38,522 nt of DNA from Phycisphaerae bacterium (GCA_030372985.1 JAUCQB010000181.1:1-38522), one strand, 5' to 3'. Positions 25,278-33,916 are shown, numbered from the stretch's first letter. Made by a program: numbers and translations. The notes: generated by a model from the letters alone, not told the origin.

Positions 25278-27203
25278 ATGCCGCAGATACACGTCCTGCC
25301 CGACCTTCTGGTGAACAAGATCGCCGCCGGCGAGGTGATCGAGCGCCCGGCCAGCGTGGTGAAGGAACTTATCGAGAACAGCCTCGATGCCGGGGCCAAG
25401 CGGATCGAGGTCACCATCGAGCAGGGGGGGCGCAAGCTGATCCGGGTGGCCGACGACGGCGGGGGGATGGACGTCGACGATCTTGCCCTGGCCGTCCAGC
25501 CGCATGCGACCTCGAAGATTACCCGCGAGGAAGACCTCTTCGGGATTCGGACCATGGGTTTCCGGGGCGAGGCGTTGCCCAGCATCGGGGCGGTCTCGCA
25601 GTTGCGGATCGTGTCCCGGCAGCCGAGCTCGGACGCCGCCCACGAGATCCGCGTGACTGCCGACCGAATCGAGCTGGTGACGGCCGCCTCGGGTCCGGTG
25701 GGTACCACGGTCGAGATCCGAGAGCTGTTCTTCAATGTGCCCGCCCGGCAGAAGTTCCTCCGCACGCCGCAGACCGAAATGGGCCACATCACCGAGCAAC
25801 TGGCCCGGATTGCCCTGGTCTACCCGCAGATCGAGTTCCGCCTGACGCACAACGGACGGCCGGTCCACCAGCTTCGCCCGGCCGGCTCCGTTCGCGAGCG
25901 GATCGCCGATTTCTTCGGCAAGGAGATGTCCGACAGCTTGCTGGAAGTCGCCCGCGACGAACGCGGCCTGAAGATCCACGGCTACGTGGGCCGGCCGTCG
26001 GACAGCCGGTCGAGTGCCCGCTGGCAGTACTTCTTCCTCAACGGCCGGTACATTCGCGATCGGTTCGTCGGTCACGCGGTTCGGGAGGCCTATCGCGGGC
26101 TGATGGAGGCCCACCGATATCCGGTGGTCTTTCTGGCCCTTGAGCTGCCGCCCGACAGCGTCGACGTGAACGTTCATCCGACCAAGATCGAGGTGCGCTG
26201 GCGCGATTCGAACATGCTGTATTCGCAGATTCTCTCGGTCATCCGGGATCGATTCCTGAATACGGATCTGACACCGGGGCTGATGGCCGTGCGGTCGCCG
26301 CAGATTGCCGATCCGACGGGCGAATTCAGCGGAGAGTTGCTCGATGCCGGCGATACGGCAACAACTGGCACTGACAGCGAGGCCGAGCGGCGGCACCGGG
26401 AGATTCGAGATTCGATCGCCGATTTCTTCAAACGCAATCCTCGTCCGGCATCGCCGGGCTTCGGCGAGCCGCCGGCGATCCGGTCGGAATATGGTGCCGC
26501 ATCGCCGATCGCGGCTTATCAGCCGGTGGGGACCGTTGACCCGGGCGGAATGGTAGAGTCCACAGAGCCGCCGGGTCTGCTGCCACCGGGTCCGCCCTCG
26601 CGGCTGGGCGAAGGTGAGCCCGATCGCATCGACCTGGGCACGGTGTTGCAGGTTCATCGCAGTTACCTGGTGGCCGAGACGGCCGACGGGCTGGTGATTA
26701 TCGATCAGCACGCACTGCACGAGCGGATTCTTTTTGAGCAGTTGTCGCAGGAGATCACCCGCGGTCCGCTCGAGTCGCAGCGTCTGCTTCTTCCGGACAT
26801 GATCGACGTTGCCCCGGACCAGGTGGCGGTCATCGAGGCTCACGCCGATACGCTGGCCAAGCTCGGTTTTGAGATGACCCCCTACGGCCCGAGCACCATC
26901 GCGGTTCACGCCGTCCCGAGCATTCTCAGACCCGAGCGGGTGACCGCGTTCGTCCGCGACATGCTCGATCGGCTGGCGGTGCGTTCCGGCCCGGCCACCG
27001 GCGAGATCCTGATCAACGACCTGCTGAGCATGATGGCCTGCAAGGCGGCGGTGAAAGCCGGCGACCCGCTCGACCCGGCCGAGATCCGCTCCCTGCTGTC
27101 CAAACGCCACCACGTCGAGCGGTCCACCAACTGCCCCCACGGCCGGCCGACCTCGCTGCGGTTCACGCTCCGCGATCTCGAGCGGCAGTTCAAGAGGGTG
27201 TAG
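25278..27203 (+). CDS. mutL: DNA mismatch repair protein MutL, endonuclease type
   Basis: MutL links mismatch recognition by MutS to strand incision. The start ATG 25278 (MPQIHVLPDLLVNKIAAGEVIERPASVVKEL) fits family alignments; ATG 25227 upstream is possible. The GHKL ATPase motifs are clear: KELIENSLDAGA, DDGGGM, ATSKI and TMGFRGEALPSI. A linker of about 120 residues rich in Pro, Gly and Ser follows. The C-terminal dimer domain has DQHALHERILFE (residues 476-487), an exact DQHA-x2-E-x4-E metal site, plus ACKAAVKAGD and CPHGRPT. This means MutL itself nicks DNA, as in bacteria without MutH. The product is 641 residues. Confidence 0.96.
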   Translation: MPQIHVLPDLLVNKIAAGEVIERPASVVKELIENSLDAGAKRIEVTIEQGGRKLIRVADDGGGMDVDDLALAVQPHATSKITREEDLFGIRTMGFRGEALPSIGAVSQLRIVSRQPSSDAAHEIRVTADRIELVTAASGPVGTTVEIRELFFNVPARQKFLRTPQTEMGHITEQLARIALVYPQIEFRLTHNGRPVHQLRPAGSVRERIADFFGKEMSDSLLEVARDERGLKIHGYVGRPSDSRSSARWQYFFLNGRYIRDRFVGHAVREAYRGLMEAHRYPVVFLALELPPDSVDVNVHPTKIEVRWRDSNMLYSQILSVIRDRFLNTDLTPGLMAVRSPQIADPTGEFSGELLDAGDTATTGTDSEAERRHREIRDSIADFFKRNPRPASPGFGEPPAIRSEYGAASPIAAYQPVGTVDPGGMVESTEPPGLLPPGPPSRLGEGEPDRIDLGTVLQVHRSYLVAETADGLVIIDQHALHERILFEQLSQEITRGPLESQRLLLPDMIDVAPDQVAVIEAHADTLAKLGFEMTPYGPSTIAVHAVPSILRPERVTAFVRDMLDRLAVRSGPATGEILINDLLSMMACKAAVKAGDPLDPAEIRSLLSKRHHVERSTNCPHGRPTSLRFTLRDLERQFKRV

Positions 27204-27205
27204 CC

Positions 27206-27316
27206 GGGGTCTGGCTCCTTTTTGCCTGGCGAGGCTTACCGCGTGACCTGGGGATGCTCAGTGAGGCCAGTAGACATGGGATAAGCGGAAGAGCCCGCAA
27301 AAAGGTGCCTGACCCC
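27206..27316. mobile_element. 111-bp element with 20-bp terminal inverted repeats (MITE/REP-like)
   Basis: The left end 27206-27225 (GGGGTCTGGCTCCTTTTTGC) and the right end 27297-27316 are inverted copies with two mismatches. The GGGGTCAGGCACC-type end sequence is, from memory, typical of palindromes mobilised by REP-associated tyrosine transposases. The inside carries no gene. It starts three bases after the mutL stop. No transposase is present. Confidence 0.6.
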
Positions 27317-27613
27317 CTCTCTCGCCGTAAGGCGGTCGGGCCGCTCTTGACGAGCCGAGGGGCTTGTCCCCTTGGTCTGCCTGGCCCGGAAACGGCTCGG
27401 GCGATGGAAATAGGCAGTATCTCATTAATTGGGCAATGAATCATGTAATGTGCCGTCCAGGGTTGCCGTCCCATTGTGGGGTACCCCACGGTGGAGCGTG
27501 CGCTGGCCGATCTGCGGCGAGCCAACGCCGTGCGGTGCCTCGGCCGACGTCCGGACGCCCAATGGGAGCGGATCGAGACCTCATGTCATGATTTTGTCAT
27601 GGAGGACGCGACC
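27317..27613. other. Intergenic debris with a possible helix-turn-helix remnant
   Basis: In the frame around 27479-27587 the translation YPTVERALADLRRANAVR resembles the recognition helix and end of a winged-helix domain, but there is no start, no upstream domain and no ribosome site. It may be a fragment of a lost regulator. Nothing else is recognised in this stretch. Confidence 0.3.
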
Positions 27614-27796
27614 ATGGCCAAGACCCAGAGAGCCACGCCCAAGCCCACGGGAGTCACGTTCAAGGACAAATACGCTTTGTGGCACGAATGCCTCGCTGGA
27701 AGGGATCAGAACAGCGTCCAGCAGCAGGTTCTCCGGATAGTCTGGGATGGTCCGGGATGGGTACAGGGGGACTGGCAGAAAAGGGATGACTGGTAG
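27614..27796 (+). CDS. Small ORF of 60 residues, possibly a gene remnant
   Basis: ATG 27614 has an excellent GGAGG (27601-27605) eight bases upstream. The product begins MAKTQRATPKPTGVTFKDKY and continues LWHECLAGRDQNSVQQQVLRIVWD, then a tryptophan-rich end. The DKYxLWHxCLxGxDxNSVxQQ segment reminds me of the N-terminus of larger hypothetical proteins in planctomycetes and acidobacteria; this is a memory, not a search. The reading frame is likely a truncated 5' end. It lies between a MITE-like element and a palindrome cluster, which fits a decayed region. Confidence 0.35.
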   Translation: MAKTQRATPKPTGVTFKDKYALWHECLAGRDQNSVQQQVLRIVWDGPGWVQGDWQKRDDW

Positions 27797-27944
27797 TGCG
27801 TCGACGGGCCAGGCCTTCTACGTTTTTCGTGCCTTTTCGCGGCCGACTCTCTTCTCTTATCAGCGGCAATGGCGGGTCGCGCCGGTTGCGTCGACAATCT
27901 CTGTTTGGCAGCGGGCATTCGCCGTCCATCATCGTGTTCCCCAC

Positions 27945-28010
27945 CCTCGCCGCGGCGAGGATGGGCTACCCGGCCGGATCATCGTTACCCCACCTCGAAA
28001 ACGAGGTGGG
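27945..28010. repeat. Two strong palindromes at the 3' end of the RuvC-like gene
   Basis: CCTCGCCGCGGCGAGG at 27945-27960 is a perfect 16-base palindrome. CCCACCTCG-AAAA-CGAGGTGGG at 27989-28010 is a perfect 9-bp stem with a 4-base loop. The second lies 30 bases past the stop of the minus-strand gene at 28040 and could stabilise or end its mRNA. Confidence 0.55.
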
Positions 28011-28039
28011 ACACACGCACGAGAAGCGAGGGCCGGCAG

Positions 28040-28513
28040 TCAGATTTCGTGGTGCAGTTCGGCGGGCAGGGACTTGAGCCATCCGATGCTGACCAGGCCC
28101 CACAGGCCGATCAGGATGGCCTCGGCTGCGTCATGTCGAAGCGAAGTGGGGCGACGGGCCTGCGACCAGGCGATGATCCTGCGAGCTACGATGTCGGCGG
28201 AGTGCTTGGCTTGAGGGCCGTTGCGGTGCTGACGGGGATAGAGCAGCGAGTCTCGCCAATCCTCGGCACTGATTGTTCGAACGATGACATCCCGGCGCTG
28301 AGCCTCGTGCGTCCAGATTTCGGCCAGCGGCCCGCCTCCCTCGAGAACAAGGCATTCGAGGTCCGGCGTCTCGCGAAGCACGGCCTGTACGCCGCCTCGC
28401 AGCCGCGTGGAGTTGCCGAAGTTTCGCGAGCGGTACCAGTGCAGCCGGCCGTCGCGTCCGTACAAGGCCAGGCCGGTTCTCAGTCCCACGTCGACGGCCA
28501 GCAGAGATGACAT
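28040..28513 (-). CDS. RuvC-like RNase H-fold protein
   Basis: The 157-residue protein starts at ATG 28513 (MSSLLAVDVGLRTGLALYG). The first strand carries Asp8 in AVDVGLRTG, the usual first metal ligand of the RNase H/RuvC superfamily. A Glu follows the hydrophobic strand in LECLVLEGG, and the C-terminal helix has RHDAAEAILIGLWG, matching the DAA(D/E)A end of RuvC-like resolvases. HSADIVARRII is also reminiscent of RuvC. True RuvC is normally encoded near ruvA/ruvB, which are not here, so this is probably a divergent relative that acts on branched DNA or another nucleic acid. It lies 57 bases downstream of the histidine kinase gene on the same strand. Confidence 0.65.
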   Translation of the reverse strand: MSSLLAVDVGLRTGLALYGRDGRLHWYRSRNFGNSTRLRGGVQAVLRETPDLECLVLEGGGPLAEIWTHEAQRRDVIVRTISAEDWRDSLLYPRQHRNGPQAKHSADIVARRIIAWSQARRPTSLRHDAAEAILIGLWGLVSIGWLKSLPAELHHEI

Positions 28514-28570
28514 TGGAATCCTATCCTGTTCTCTCCGCAGTTCCCGCTCGGCCGGGCGCAGCACGCACAG

Positions 28571-29710
28571 TCATTGACTCCCGGCGTGACGAACCTGAGC
28601 AGCCTGGAGCGAGTGGTGCAGCCTACCCGTGTGGGTCGCCGGCAAGGCAGTCTCCGACGGCTCCAGGCCAGGGGCGGCGGGCAGGCTGATGCGGAACCGA
28701 GTGCCCTTGCCGACCTCACTCTGGATCTCGACCGTCCCGCCGTGAGCCTTCACAATTCGCGATACGACCGCCAGGCCCAGCCCGGTGCCACCGCCCTTGC
28801 TCTTGGTCGTGTAGAACGGCTCGAAAATGTGCGGCAGGTGTTCGGGAGCTATTCCGCTGCCGGTGTCGATCACATCCAGCAGGAGTGTGCGGCCATAATC
28901 GCCTGAGCGGCAGCGAACGGTCAATGTGCCGCCGTTGGGCATCGCGTCTGCCGCGTTGAACAGAAGGTTGATCAGGACCTGGGCCGTCTGCACTCTGTCA
29001 ACCACTGCAAAGAGCGGCGATTCCGGGAAATCGCGGACCAGCTGGACCCGCCGCCGGTTCAGCTTCGGCTGGGCGAACATGAGGGCGTCGTCGAGCACCT
29101 CTTCGATGCGTGTCGGTGCCGGCGACAGCGGCTCATCCCGCGACATGGTCAGCAGCCGGCGCATGATCATCTCGATGCGGTACAGCCCGTTGTCCATGAG
29201 ATCGAGCAGTTGCCGGGCCTGGTCGGGATCATCCACGCCTCGCCGGAGGATGCGAATGCTGTTTTGCAGGCCGTCGAGCGGGTTGTTGACCTCATGGGCG
29301 ACGGTTGCGGCCAGTTCACCGATCAGCGCGAGCTTTTCGCGGTGGGTCAACTGACGTCGCAGTCGCTCGTGTTCGCGGTAGTTTTCCCTGAGCTGACCAA
29401 GGACTCGTTCGACCGAGTCGCTCAGCTTCAGGAAGTCGTCGTCCGGTGGATGATCGATGCAGGTTGCCAGATCGCCGCGGGCGAGGGCGTCGACCGCCTC
29501 GCGCAACCGATGAAGCCGTCGGCGGGCCTGGCGGCAGGCGATACCGGCCGTGGCCCAGGCGGCGGCGAGAGCGATTGTCGCTACAACCAGCACGGCCCAG
29601 GGCTGCGGCACACCGGCCGCAAGGGTGATTCCAGTGGCCGCCCCAAGAATGAGGGCGTAGAGGAGCACGTATCGCTGTCTTGTTCGTATTCGACTCAGCA
29701 TGCCTGTCAT
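28571..29710 (-). CDS. Sensor histidine kinase
   Basis: The 379-residue inner-membrane kinase has two membrane helices at about 13-31 and 37-58 separated by only a few residues, so there is almost no periplasmic sensor domain. A HAMP-like linker follows (LREAVDALARGDLATCID). The H box VAHEVNNPLDGLQNSI has His139, the N box is NLLFNAADAMPNGGT, and the G1, F and G2 boxes are DTGSGIAPEH, FEPFYTTK and GTGLGLAVVSRIV. No response regulator is adjacent, so it is an orphan kinase here. The short extracytoplasmic loop suggests sensing within or at the membrane, or through partner proteins. Confidence 0.93.
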   Translation of the reverse strand: MTGMLSRIRTRQRYVLLYALILGAATGITLAAGVPQPWAVLVVATIALAAAWATAGIACRQARRRLHRLREAVDALARGDLATCIDHPPDDDFLKLSDSVERVLGQLRENYREHERLRRQLTHREKLALIGELAATVAHEVNNPLDGLQNSIRILRRGVDDPDQARQLLDLMDNGLYRIEMIMRRLLTMSRDEPLSPAPTRIEEVLDDALMFAQPKLNRRRVQLVRDFPESPLFAVVDRVQTAQVLINLLFNAADAMPNGGTLTVRCRSGDYGRTLLLDVIDTGSGIAPEHLPHIFEPFYTTKSKGGGTGLGLAVVSRIVKAHGGTVEIQSEVGKGTRFRISLPAAPGLEPSETALPATHTGRLHHSLQAAQVRHAGSQ

Positions 29711-29887
29711 GATTCAGGCCTATTGTACCCAGGCTGTGGGGGCTTGTCTTGAGGAAATCCGGAGTTGGCCAACCCACGCCATGGCGGTTGTTGAGAACCG
29801 CCGGTCGGCAATAGAATGAGGCCGTTTCGTTGGTCTCGACGGCGAACGATCTTGAAGGCGTCGGTTGCCAGGGAGGTTGTGACGACG

Positions 29888-30721
29888 ATGCAGTATCCGC
29901 GATGGATAGGACTGTTGAGTCTGGCCGCTTTCTTGCCGCTGGTGGGGGCCTGCGGCAAGTCGCGTCCGGGCCCTTCGCCCGTTCGCGAATTGACGGTCGC
30001 GGCCGTGTCGTGTGAGAGCCGGATTCATCAGGTTGATTTCAACCTGTCGCGGATCGAACACTGGGCCGGGCAGGCCGCGGCTGCCGGGGCGGACGTCGCG
30101 CTGTTTCCGGAGACGGGCATCAGTGCGTGGTGGGCCAGCCGGGAGGTCCGGGCGTTTGCCGAGCCGATTGACGGCCCGGCGATCACACGGTTAAGGAAGC
30201 TGGCGGATGAGCTGGGGATCGTTCTGGCCGTTGGCATGACCGAGCGAGATGGCGACAGGGCTCATATCACGCACGTTGTGATTGACGGAAACGGCGTGAT
30301 CGGCATGCACCGCAAGACGAGCCTGGCACCGGGCGAAGAGAAGACGTGGGATCCGGGCAATGATGCCAACGTGTTCGAGGTGAAAGGGGTTCGGGTGGGG
30401 ATTGCGATCTGTTTTGAATCCGTGCATCCGCCGACTTGTGCGAAGCTTCGGGAGAACGGGGCGGAGATCATCCTGGCCCCTTATGCCAACGGCACCGATC
30501 CGGAGGAACTGCTCAACGGCAAGCGGCCGTACCCATACGCACGAGCGAAGGAGAACCGCGTGTGGTACGTTGCCTGTGACGCCCCGGCACGCGACGAGCA
30601 GAAGCACCTCAAGCGTGGTGCGGCGTACGTCATCAGTCCAGAGGGTGAGTTGAAGACGATCACCGCCCCGGACGCGGTAGGCGAGACCATGGTGGTCTAC
30701 ACCATTCGAGTGGCGACTTGA
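29888..30721 (+). CDS. Carbon-nitrogen hydrolase (nitrilase superfamily) lipoprotein
   Basis: The 277-residue protein starts at ATG 29888; GGGAGG lies rather far upstream (about 12 bases). The signal LSLAAFLPLVGAC places lipidated Cys at 22. The nitrilase catalytic triad is complete: Glu75 (FPETGIS), Lys143 (HRKTSLAPGE) and Cys175 (GIAICFESVHP). The family hydrolyses amides or nitriles or transfers acyl groups. An exported lipoprotein form is less usual than the cytoplasmic type, although the apolipoprotein acyltransferase Lnt shares the fold; this one has no membrane helices beyond the signal. Substrate unknown. Confidence 0.88.
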   Translation: MQYPRWIGLLSLAAFLPLVGACGKSRPGPSPVRELTVAAVSCESRIHQVDFNLSRIEHWAGQAAAAGADVALFPETGISAWWASREVRAFAEPIDGPAITRLRKLADELGIVLAVGMTERDGDRAHITHVVIDGNGVIGMHRKTSLAPGEEKTWDPGNDANVFEVKGVRVGIAICFESVHPPTCAKLRENGAEIILAPYANGTDPEELLNGKRPYPYARAKENRVWYVACDAPARDEQKHLKRGAAYVISPEGELKTITAPDAVGETMVVYTIRVAT

Positions 30722-30756
30722 GAGTTGCGAATTGAGAATCGCGGATTGAGTATTTG
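30722..30756 (+). repeat. Heptad repeat array 5
   Basis: Five consecutive 7-base units from 30722: GAGTTGC, GAATTGA, GAATCGC, GGATTGA, GTATTTG. The array begins one base after the stop codon of the carbon-nitrogen hydrolase gene. The rest of the gap to 31024 shows only a small CCGC-TTCA-GCGG hairpin near 30830 and no gene. Confidence 0.65.
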
Positions 30757-31024
30757 GTTCTTTGCCGCGGAAGCTCCGCGTATTTTGCACGTTTTTGAGT
30801 GCCGCATCATCGTTTGTCGGGTGGCCCGCCGCTTCAGCGGTGGGGGAGCGAACTGGGGAGAGAGTTGGCGACGCCAAGGCTAGAGGCGCAGAGTCGCCCG
30901 CGTGAAGACGACCACTCCCGTACCTTCGGGCGTTGGGTGCCAACACAACATCGAAACGCAGCTCGGGACTCTCCACTTCTTCGACGGCTTCCGGGACGAT
31001 GCCAGCATCGGTCCGGCTCCCTGG

Positions 31025-32047
31025 TCAGAGCGCTACATCCCGACTGCCCAGTCTGGACGCAGCGTCTGGCTTCCGTCGCAGGGTCTCCGATGGCAACTCG
31101 CCGAAGCATTCCTTGTAGGCCCGAGAGAAATCGCCGGGATGCCAGAAGCCCCACCGCAGCGCCTCGGCGGTCGCCGTGGTCGTGCCGTGAGTCGCCGCCC
31201 GCAAGGCCTGCCGCACCCGATGAAGCCGGAGTCGGGTCAGGTACGCCACCGGGGTGATTCCCATCAACTCCTTGAATGCGTACTGCAAGGTCCGCTCGCT
31301 CACCCCAGCCGCCATGCACAGGTCGGTCACATATAGACGCTCCGCGGCGTGTGCAAGGGCATAATCCTCAGCGATCTGCACGACCCGACTGTAAGCCTGG
31401 CGTGTCAGGTCGCGAGCCGCGAACTCGACGTTGGCGGCCGAACCGAGCGTCGCCAGAAGGGTCTCGAGGAGTTCGACTTGAGCGGCGGTCTGCGTCTGCG
31501 GTATGTCAAACACCTGGGGCTGTCTCGCGGCCAGGTCGATGAGGTGTCGCCCCCAGTCGTATAGGGCGTGGGCGGCGGCGGGATTCGGCTGTAACAACTC
31601 GACACCGCGTGGAAGGCGAAACTCACTCTCCCGCTGCCGGCCGCGGAGGTGCGCCAGGATGTCATCGGGCGGTACGAGAAAGGAGACGCTCTCGTAGCCA
31701 GCCGCAACGACGAACTCCACCTCGATCCCAGACCCCGTAGCCAACACCCGGTCAGGGCCGACGGGCAGCCCATTCAACGTCCCCGTTGCTCGTGGGCCGA
31801 AGGCGACGTATGCCACGAAACCGCTCTGCAATGTTGTGCGTGTGCGGATGGGCCGGTTGGTCGAGTGGAACAAGAGAACGCTTGTACCAGTGCGAACGAC
31901 GATTCGCCTCGCTCGCAGCGGCCTGGATTGCAGCTGTACTGCATCCTGCTCGATCACCTCGATGCCTTCGCCAACCGCCGTTGAGTCGCTGATCTCGATG
32001 ATGGTGACGGATGGCCGACAGTTGGGGGTGGCGGTCACAGTGGGCAT
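31025..32047 (-). CDS. AraC family transcriptional regulator
   Basis: The 340-residue protein starts at ATG 32047 (MPTVTATPNC). The N-terminal 200 residues form a cupin-like or EutR-like sensing part without signal peptide. The C-terminal part has two helix-turn-helix units: VTDLCMAAGVSERTLQYAFKELMGITPVAYLTRLRLHRVRQAL and TATAEALRWGFWHPGDFSRAYKECFGELPSETLRR, the AraC signature. The gene is divergent from the sulfatase gene with a 119-base shared promoter region, so it probably controls the sulfatase and porin genes in response to a small molecule. The inducer is unknown. An upstream in-frame ATG at 32185 is less likely because it would overlap the sulfatase gene. Confidence 0.9.
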   Translation of the reverse strand: MPTVTATPNCRPSVTIIEISDSTAVGEGIEVIEQDAVQLQSRPLRARRIVVRTGTSVLLFHSTNRPIRTRTTLQSGFVAYVAFGPRATGTLNGLPVGPDRVLATGSGIEVEFVVAAGYESVSFLVPPDDILAHLRGRQRESEFRLPRGVELLQPNPAAAHALYDWGRHLIDLAARQPQVFDIPQTQTAAQVELLETLLATLGSAANVEFAARDLTRQAYSRVVQIAEDYALAHAAERLYVTDLCMAAGVSERTLQYAFKELMGITPVAYLTRLRLHRVRQALRAATHGTTTATAEALRWGFWHPGDFSRAYKECFGELPSETLRRKPDAASRLGSRDVAL

Positions 32048-32166
32048 GAGCGGTTTCTTCACGGTTTGCGGAAATCCGATAGACGCCGACACCCCTCTGG
32101 CAGCATAATACTCCGCGCGTTCGCCCTGTCTTCCTGCCGAAGGCAGCGAACCAAGGAGCCACGGAT

Positions 32167-33867
32167 ATGCCGAGCAGACGGTCAATAGCCGCCGTGACCC
32201 TTACTGCCATGCTTGGGTTCGGGCAGTCTTTTATTGTAGCGGCCGACAGCCCGAAGGGTAAACCCAACATCTTGCTCATCATCGCCGATGACATGGGCTA
32301 CTCGGATATCGGCTGCTTCGGCGGCGAGATCAAGACGCCGCGCATCGATTCACTCGCCAAGAGCGGCATCCGAGCGACGAATTTCTACGTCGCCCCCACC
32401 TGCTCGCCCACCCGCTCGATGTTGCTCAGTGGCTGCGATCACCATGTCGCGGGCTTTGGCAATATGGATGAACTCGTCGGGCCGAAGCAGAAGGGGAAAC
32501 CCGGCTACGAAGGCTATTTGAATGATCGCGTCGTGCCGGTGGCGAAGGTGCTGCGCGAGGCGGGCTATCACACATACTGGGCGGGGAAATCCCACATGGG
32601 ATACGAACCTTCGCAATGGCCTGCGGCGATGGGTTTTGAGCGGGATTTCTCCCTCTTGCAAGGTGGCGGCAGTAACTGGAGCGACATGACGTATCCCAAC
32701 CCCGCCCACCCGAAGCTGACCTTCACGCTCAACGGCAAGCCGCTCGACAAACTGCCCGACGATCACTTTTCATCGGAGGCCTACACGGACTTCATCATCA
32801 AGAGCAACGAGGAGCACAAGGCGGACGGCAAACCCTTCTTCGCCTACCTTAGCTTCCAGGCGGTGCATTCGCCCTTCGCCGCGCCGGACGACTGGCTGGA
32901 CAAATACAAGGGCGTTTATGACAGGGGCTACGATGCCGTCCGTGCGGAGCGCCTGGAGCGGATGAAGGAATTGGGCATCGTCAGCAAGGATACGGCGCTC
33001 TCGCCGAGGTTGCCGACGATTCCCGCGTGGGACGCACTCACGCCGGAGCAGAAAAAACTCTCCGCCCGCCGCATGGAGGTCTATGCCGCGATGCTGGCGA
33101 ACATGGATCATCACATCGGGCGCTTGGTGGATCATCTCAAGCAAACGGGGCAGTATGAAAACACGGTGGTGGTTTTCCTCTCGGACAACGGGGCGGAACC
33201 CGTGGAACTCGCCACGCTGGTCGATACGGTATTCAGCGCGGACGCCAAAAAATGGTTTTTCGAGAACTTCGACACCCGCCCCGAGAACTGGGGTCGCAAG
33301 GGATCGGCGACGGACTACGGTGCCGCGTGGGCGCAGGTCGGCTCGACGCCGTTCCGCTTCTACAAGGCCTGGACCGCCGAGGGCGGCATCCGCTCGCCCA
33401 TGGTCATCGCGGGAGCCGGTGTGAAAAACGCGGGTGCCATCAAAACCGCCGTCATGCACGCGACCGATCTCGTGCCCACGTTCCTCGAACTCGCAGGAGC
33501 GAAGCATCCGTCCGAGACCGATAAGAAACTCGCGCCCCTGCGCGGCAAATCGCTCACCCCGTTGCTCACCGGCAAGACCGAATCGGTGCGCACGGAAGAG
33601 GACTGGATCGGCGAGGAACTTTTCGGAAACCGCATGATACGCCAGGGCGACTGGAAAATCTGCCGCATCCTCAAAGGTGCCGGCGGCACAGGCGAGTGGG
33701 AGCTTTTCAACCTTAAGCACGATCCCGGCGAAACCAAGGATCTCGCCAAACAGGAGCCTGAGAAGACGAAAACGCTGCTCGCCCTGTGGGACAAATACGT
33801 CGAGGAGAACGGAGTGATCCTAACCGATGATGGCCCCTTCAAAGCGAAGGCCGCACCTCAAAAATAA
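32167..33867 (+). CDS. Secreted arylsulfatase, formylglycine type
   Basis: The 566-residue enzyme starts at ATG 32167 (AAGGAG upstream) with signal MPSRRSIAAVTLTAMLGFGQ ending near IVA-AD. It has the metal-binding Asp pair 41-42 (IIADDMGYSD), the modification site CSPTR with Cys79 (converted to formylglycine by a maturase not in the window), GKSHMG for GKxHxG and LSDNGAE. It is a typical S1-family alkaline-phosphatase-fold sulfatase acting in the periplasm or outside on sulfated sugars or aryl sulfates. Codons look richer in AAA and less GC-rich than in the flanking genes. It is followed by a porin gene and flanked by an AraC regulator, suggesting one acquired module. Confidence 0.95.
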   Translation: MPSRRSIAAVTLTAMLGFGQSFIVAADSPKGKPNILLIIADDMGYSDIGCFGGEIKTPRIDSLAKSGIRATNFYVAPTCSPTRSMLLSGCDHHVAGFGNMDELVGPKQKGKPGYEGYLNDRVVPVAKVLREAGYHTYWAGKSHMGYEPSQWPAAMGFERDFSLLQGGGSNWSDMTYPNPAHPKLTFTLNGKPLDKLPDDHFSSEAYTDFIIKSNEEHKADGKPFFAYLSFQAVHSPFAAPDDWLDKYKGVYDRGYDAVRAERLERMKELGIVSKDTALSPRLPTIPAWDALTPEQKKLSARRMEVYAAMLANMDHHIGRLVDHLKQTGQYENTVVVFLSDNGAEPVELATLVDTVFSADAKKWFFENFDTRPENWGRKGSATDYGAAWAQVGSTPFRFYKAWTAEGGIRSPMVIAGAGVKNAGAIKTAVMHATDLVPTFLELAGAKHPSETDKKLAPLRGKSLTPLLTGKTESVRTEEDWIGEELFGNRMIRQGDWKICRILKGAGGTGEWELFNLKHDPGETKDLAKQEPEKTKTLLALWDKYVEENGVILTDDGPFKAKAAPQK

Positions 33868-33916
33868 CGAAGATCCTGAAACCTCTCCTACCCAGCAGAG
33901 CTTTCGGAGAATCGAA

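Noticed and set aside
25023..27140. A 705-residue open frame antisense to mutL
   Set aside because: It is the mirror of a strongly coding GC-rich gene, has no recognisable domain and is fully covered by the mutL motifs on the other strand.
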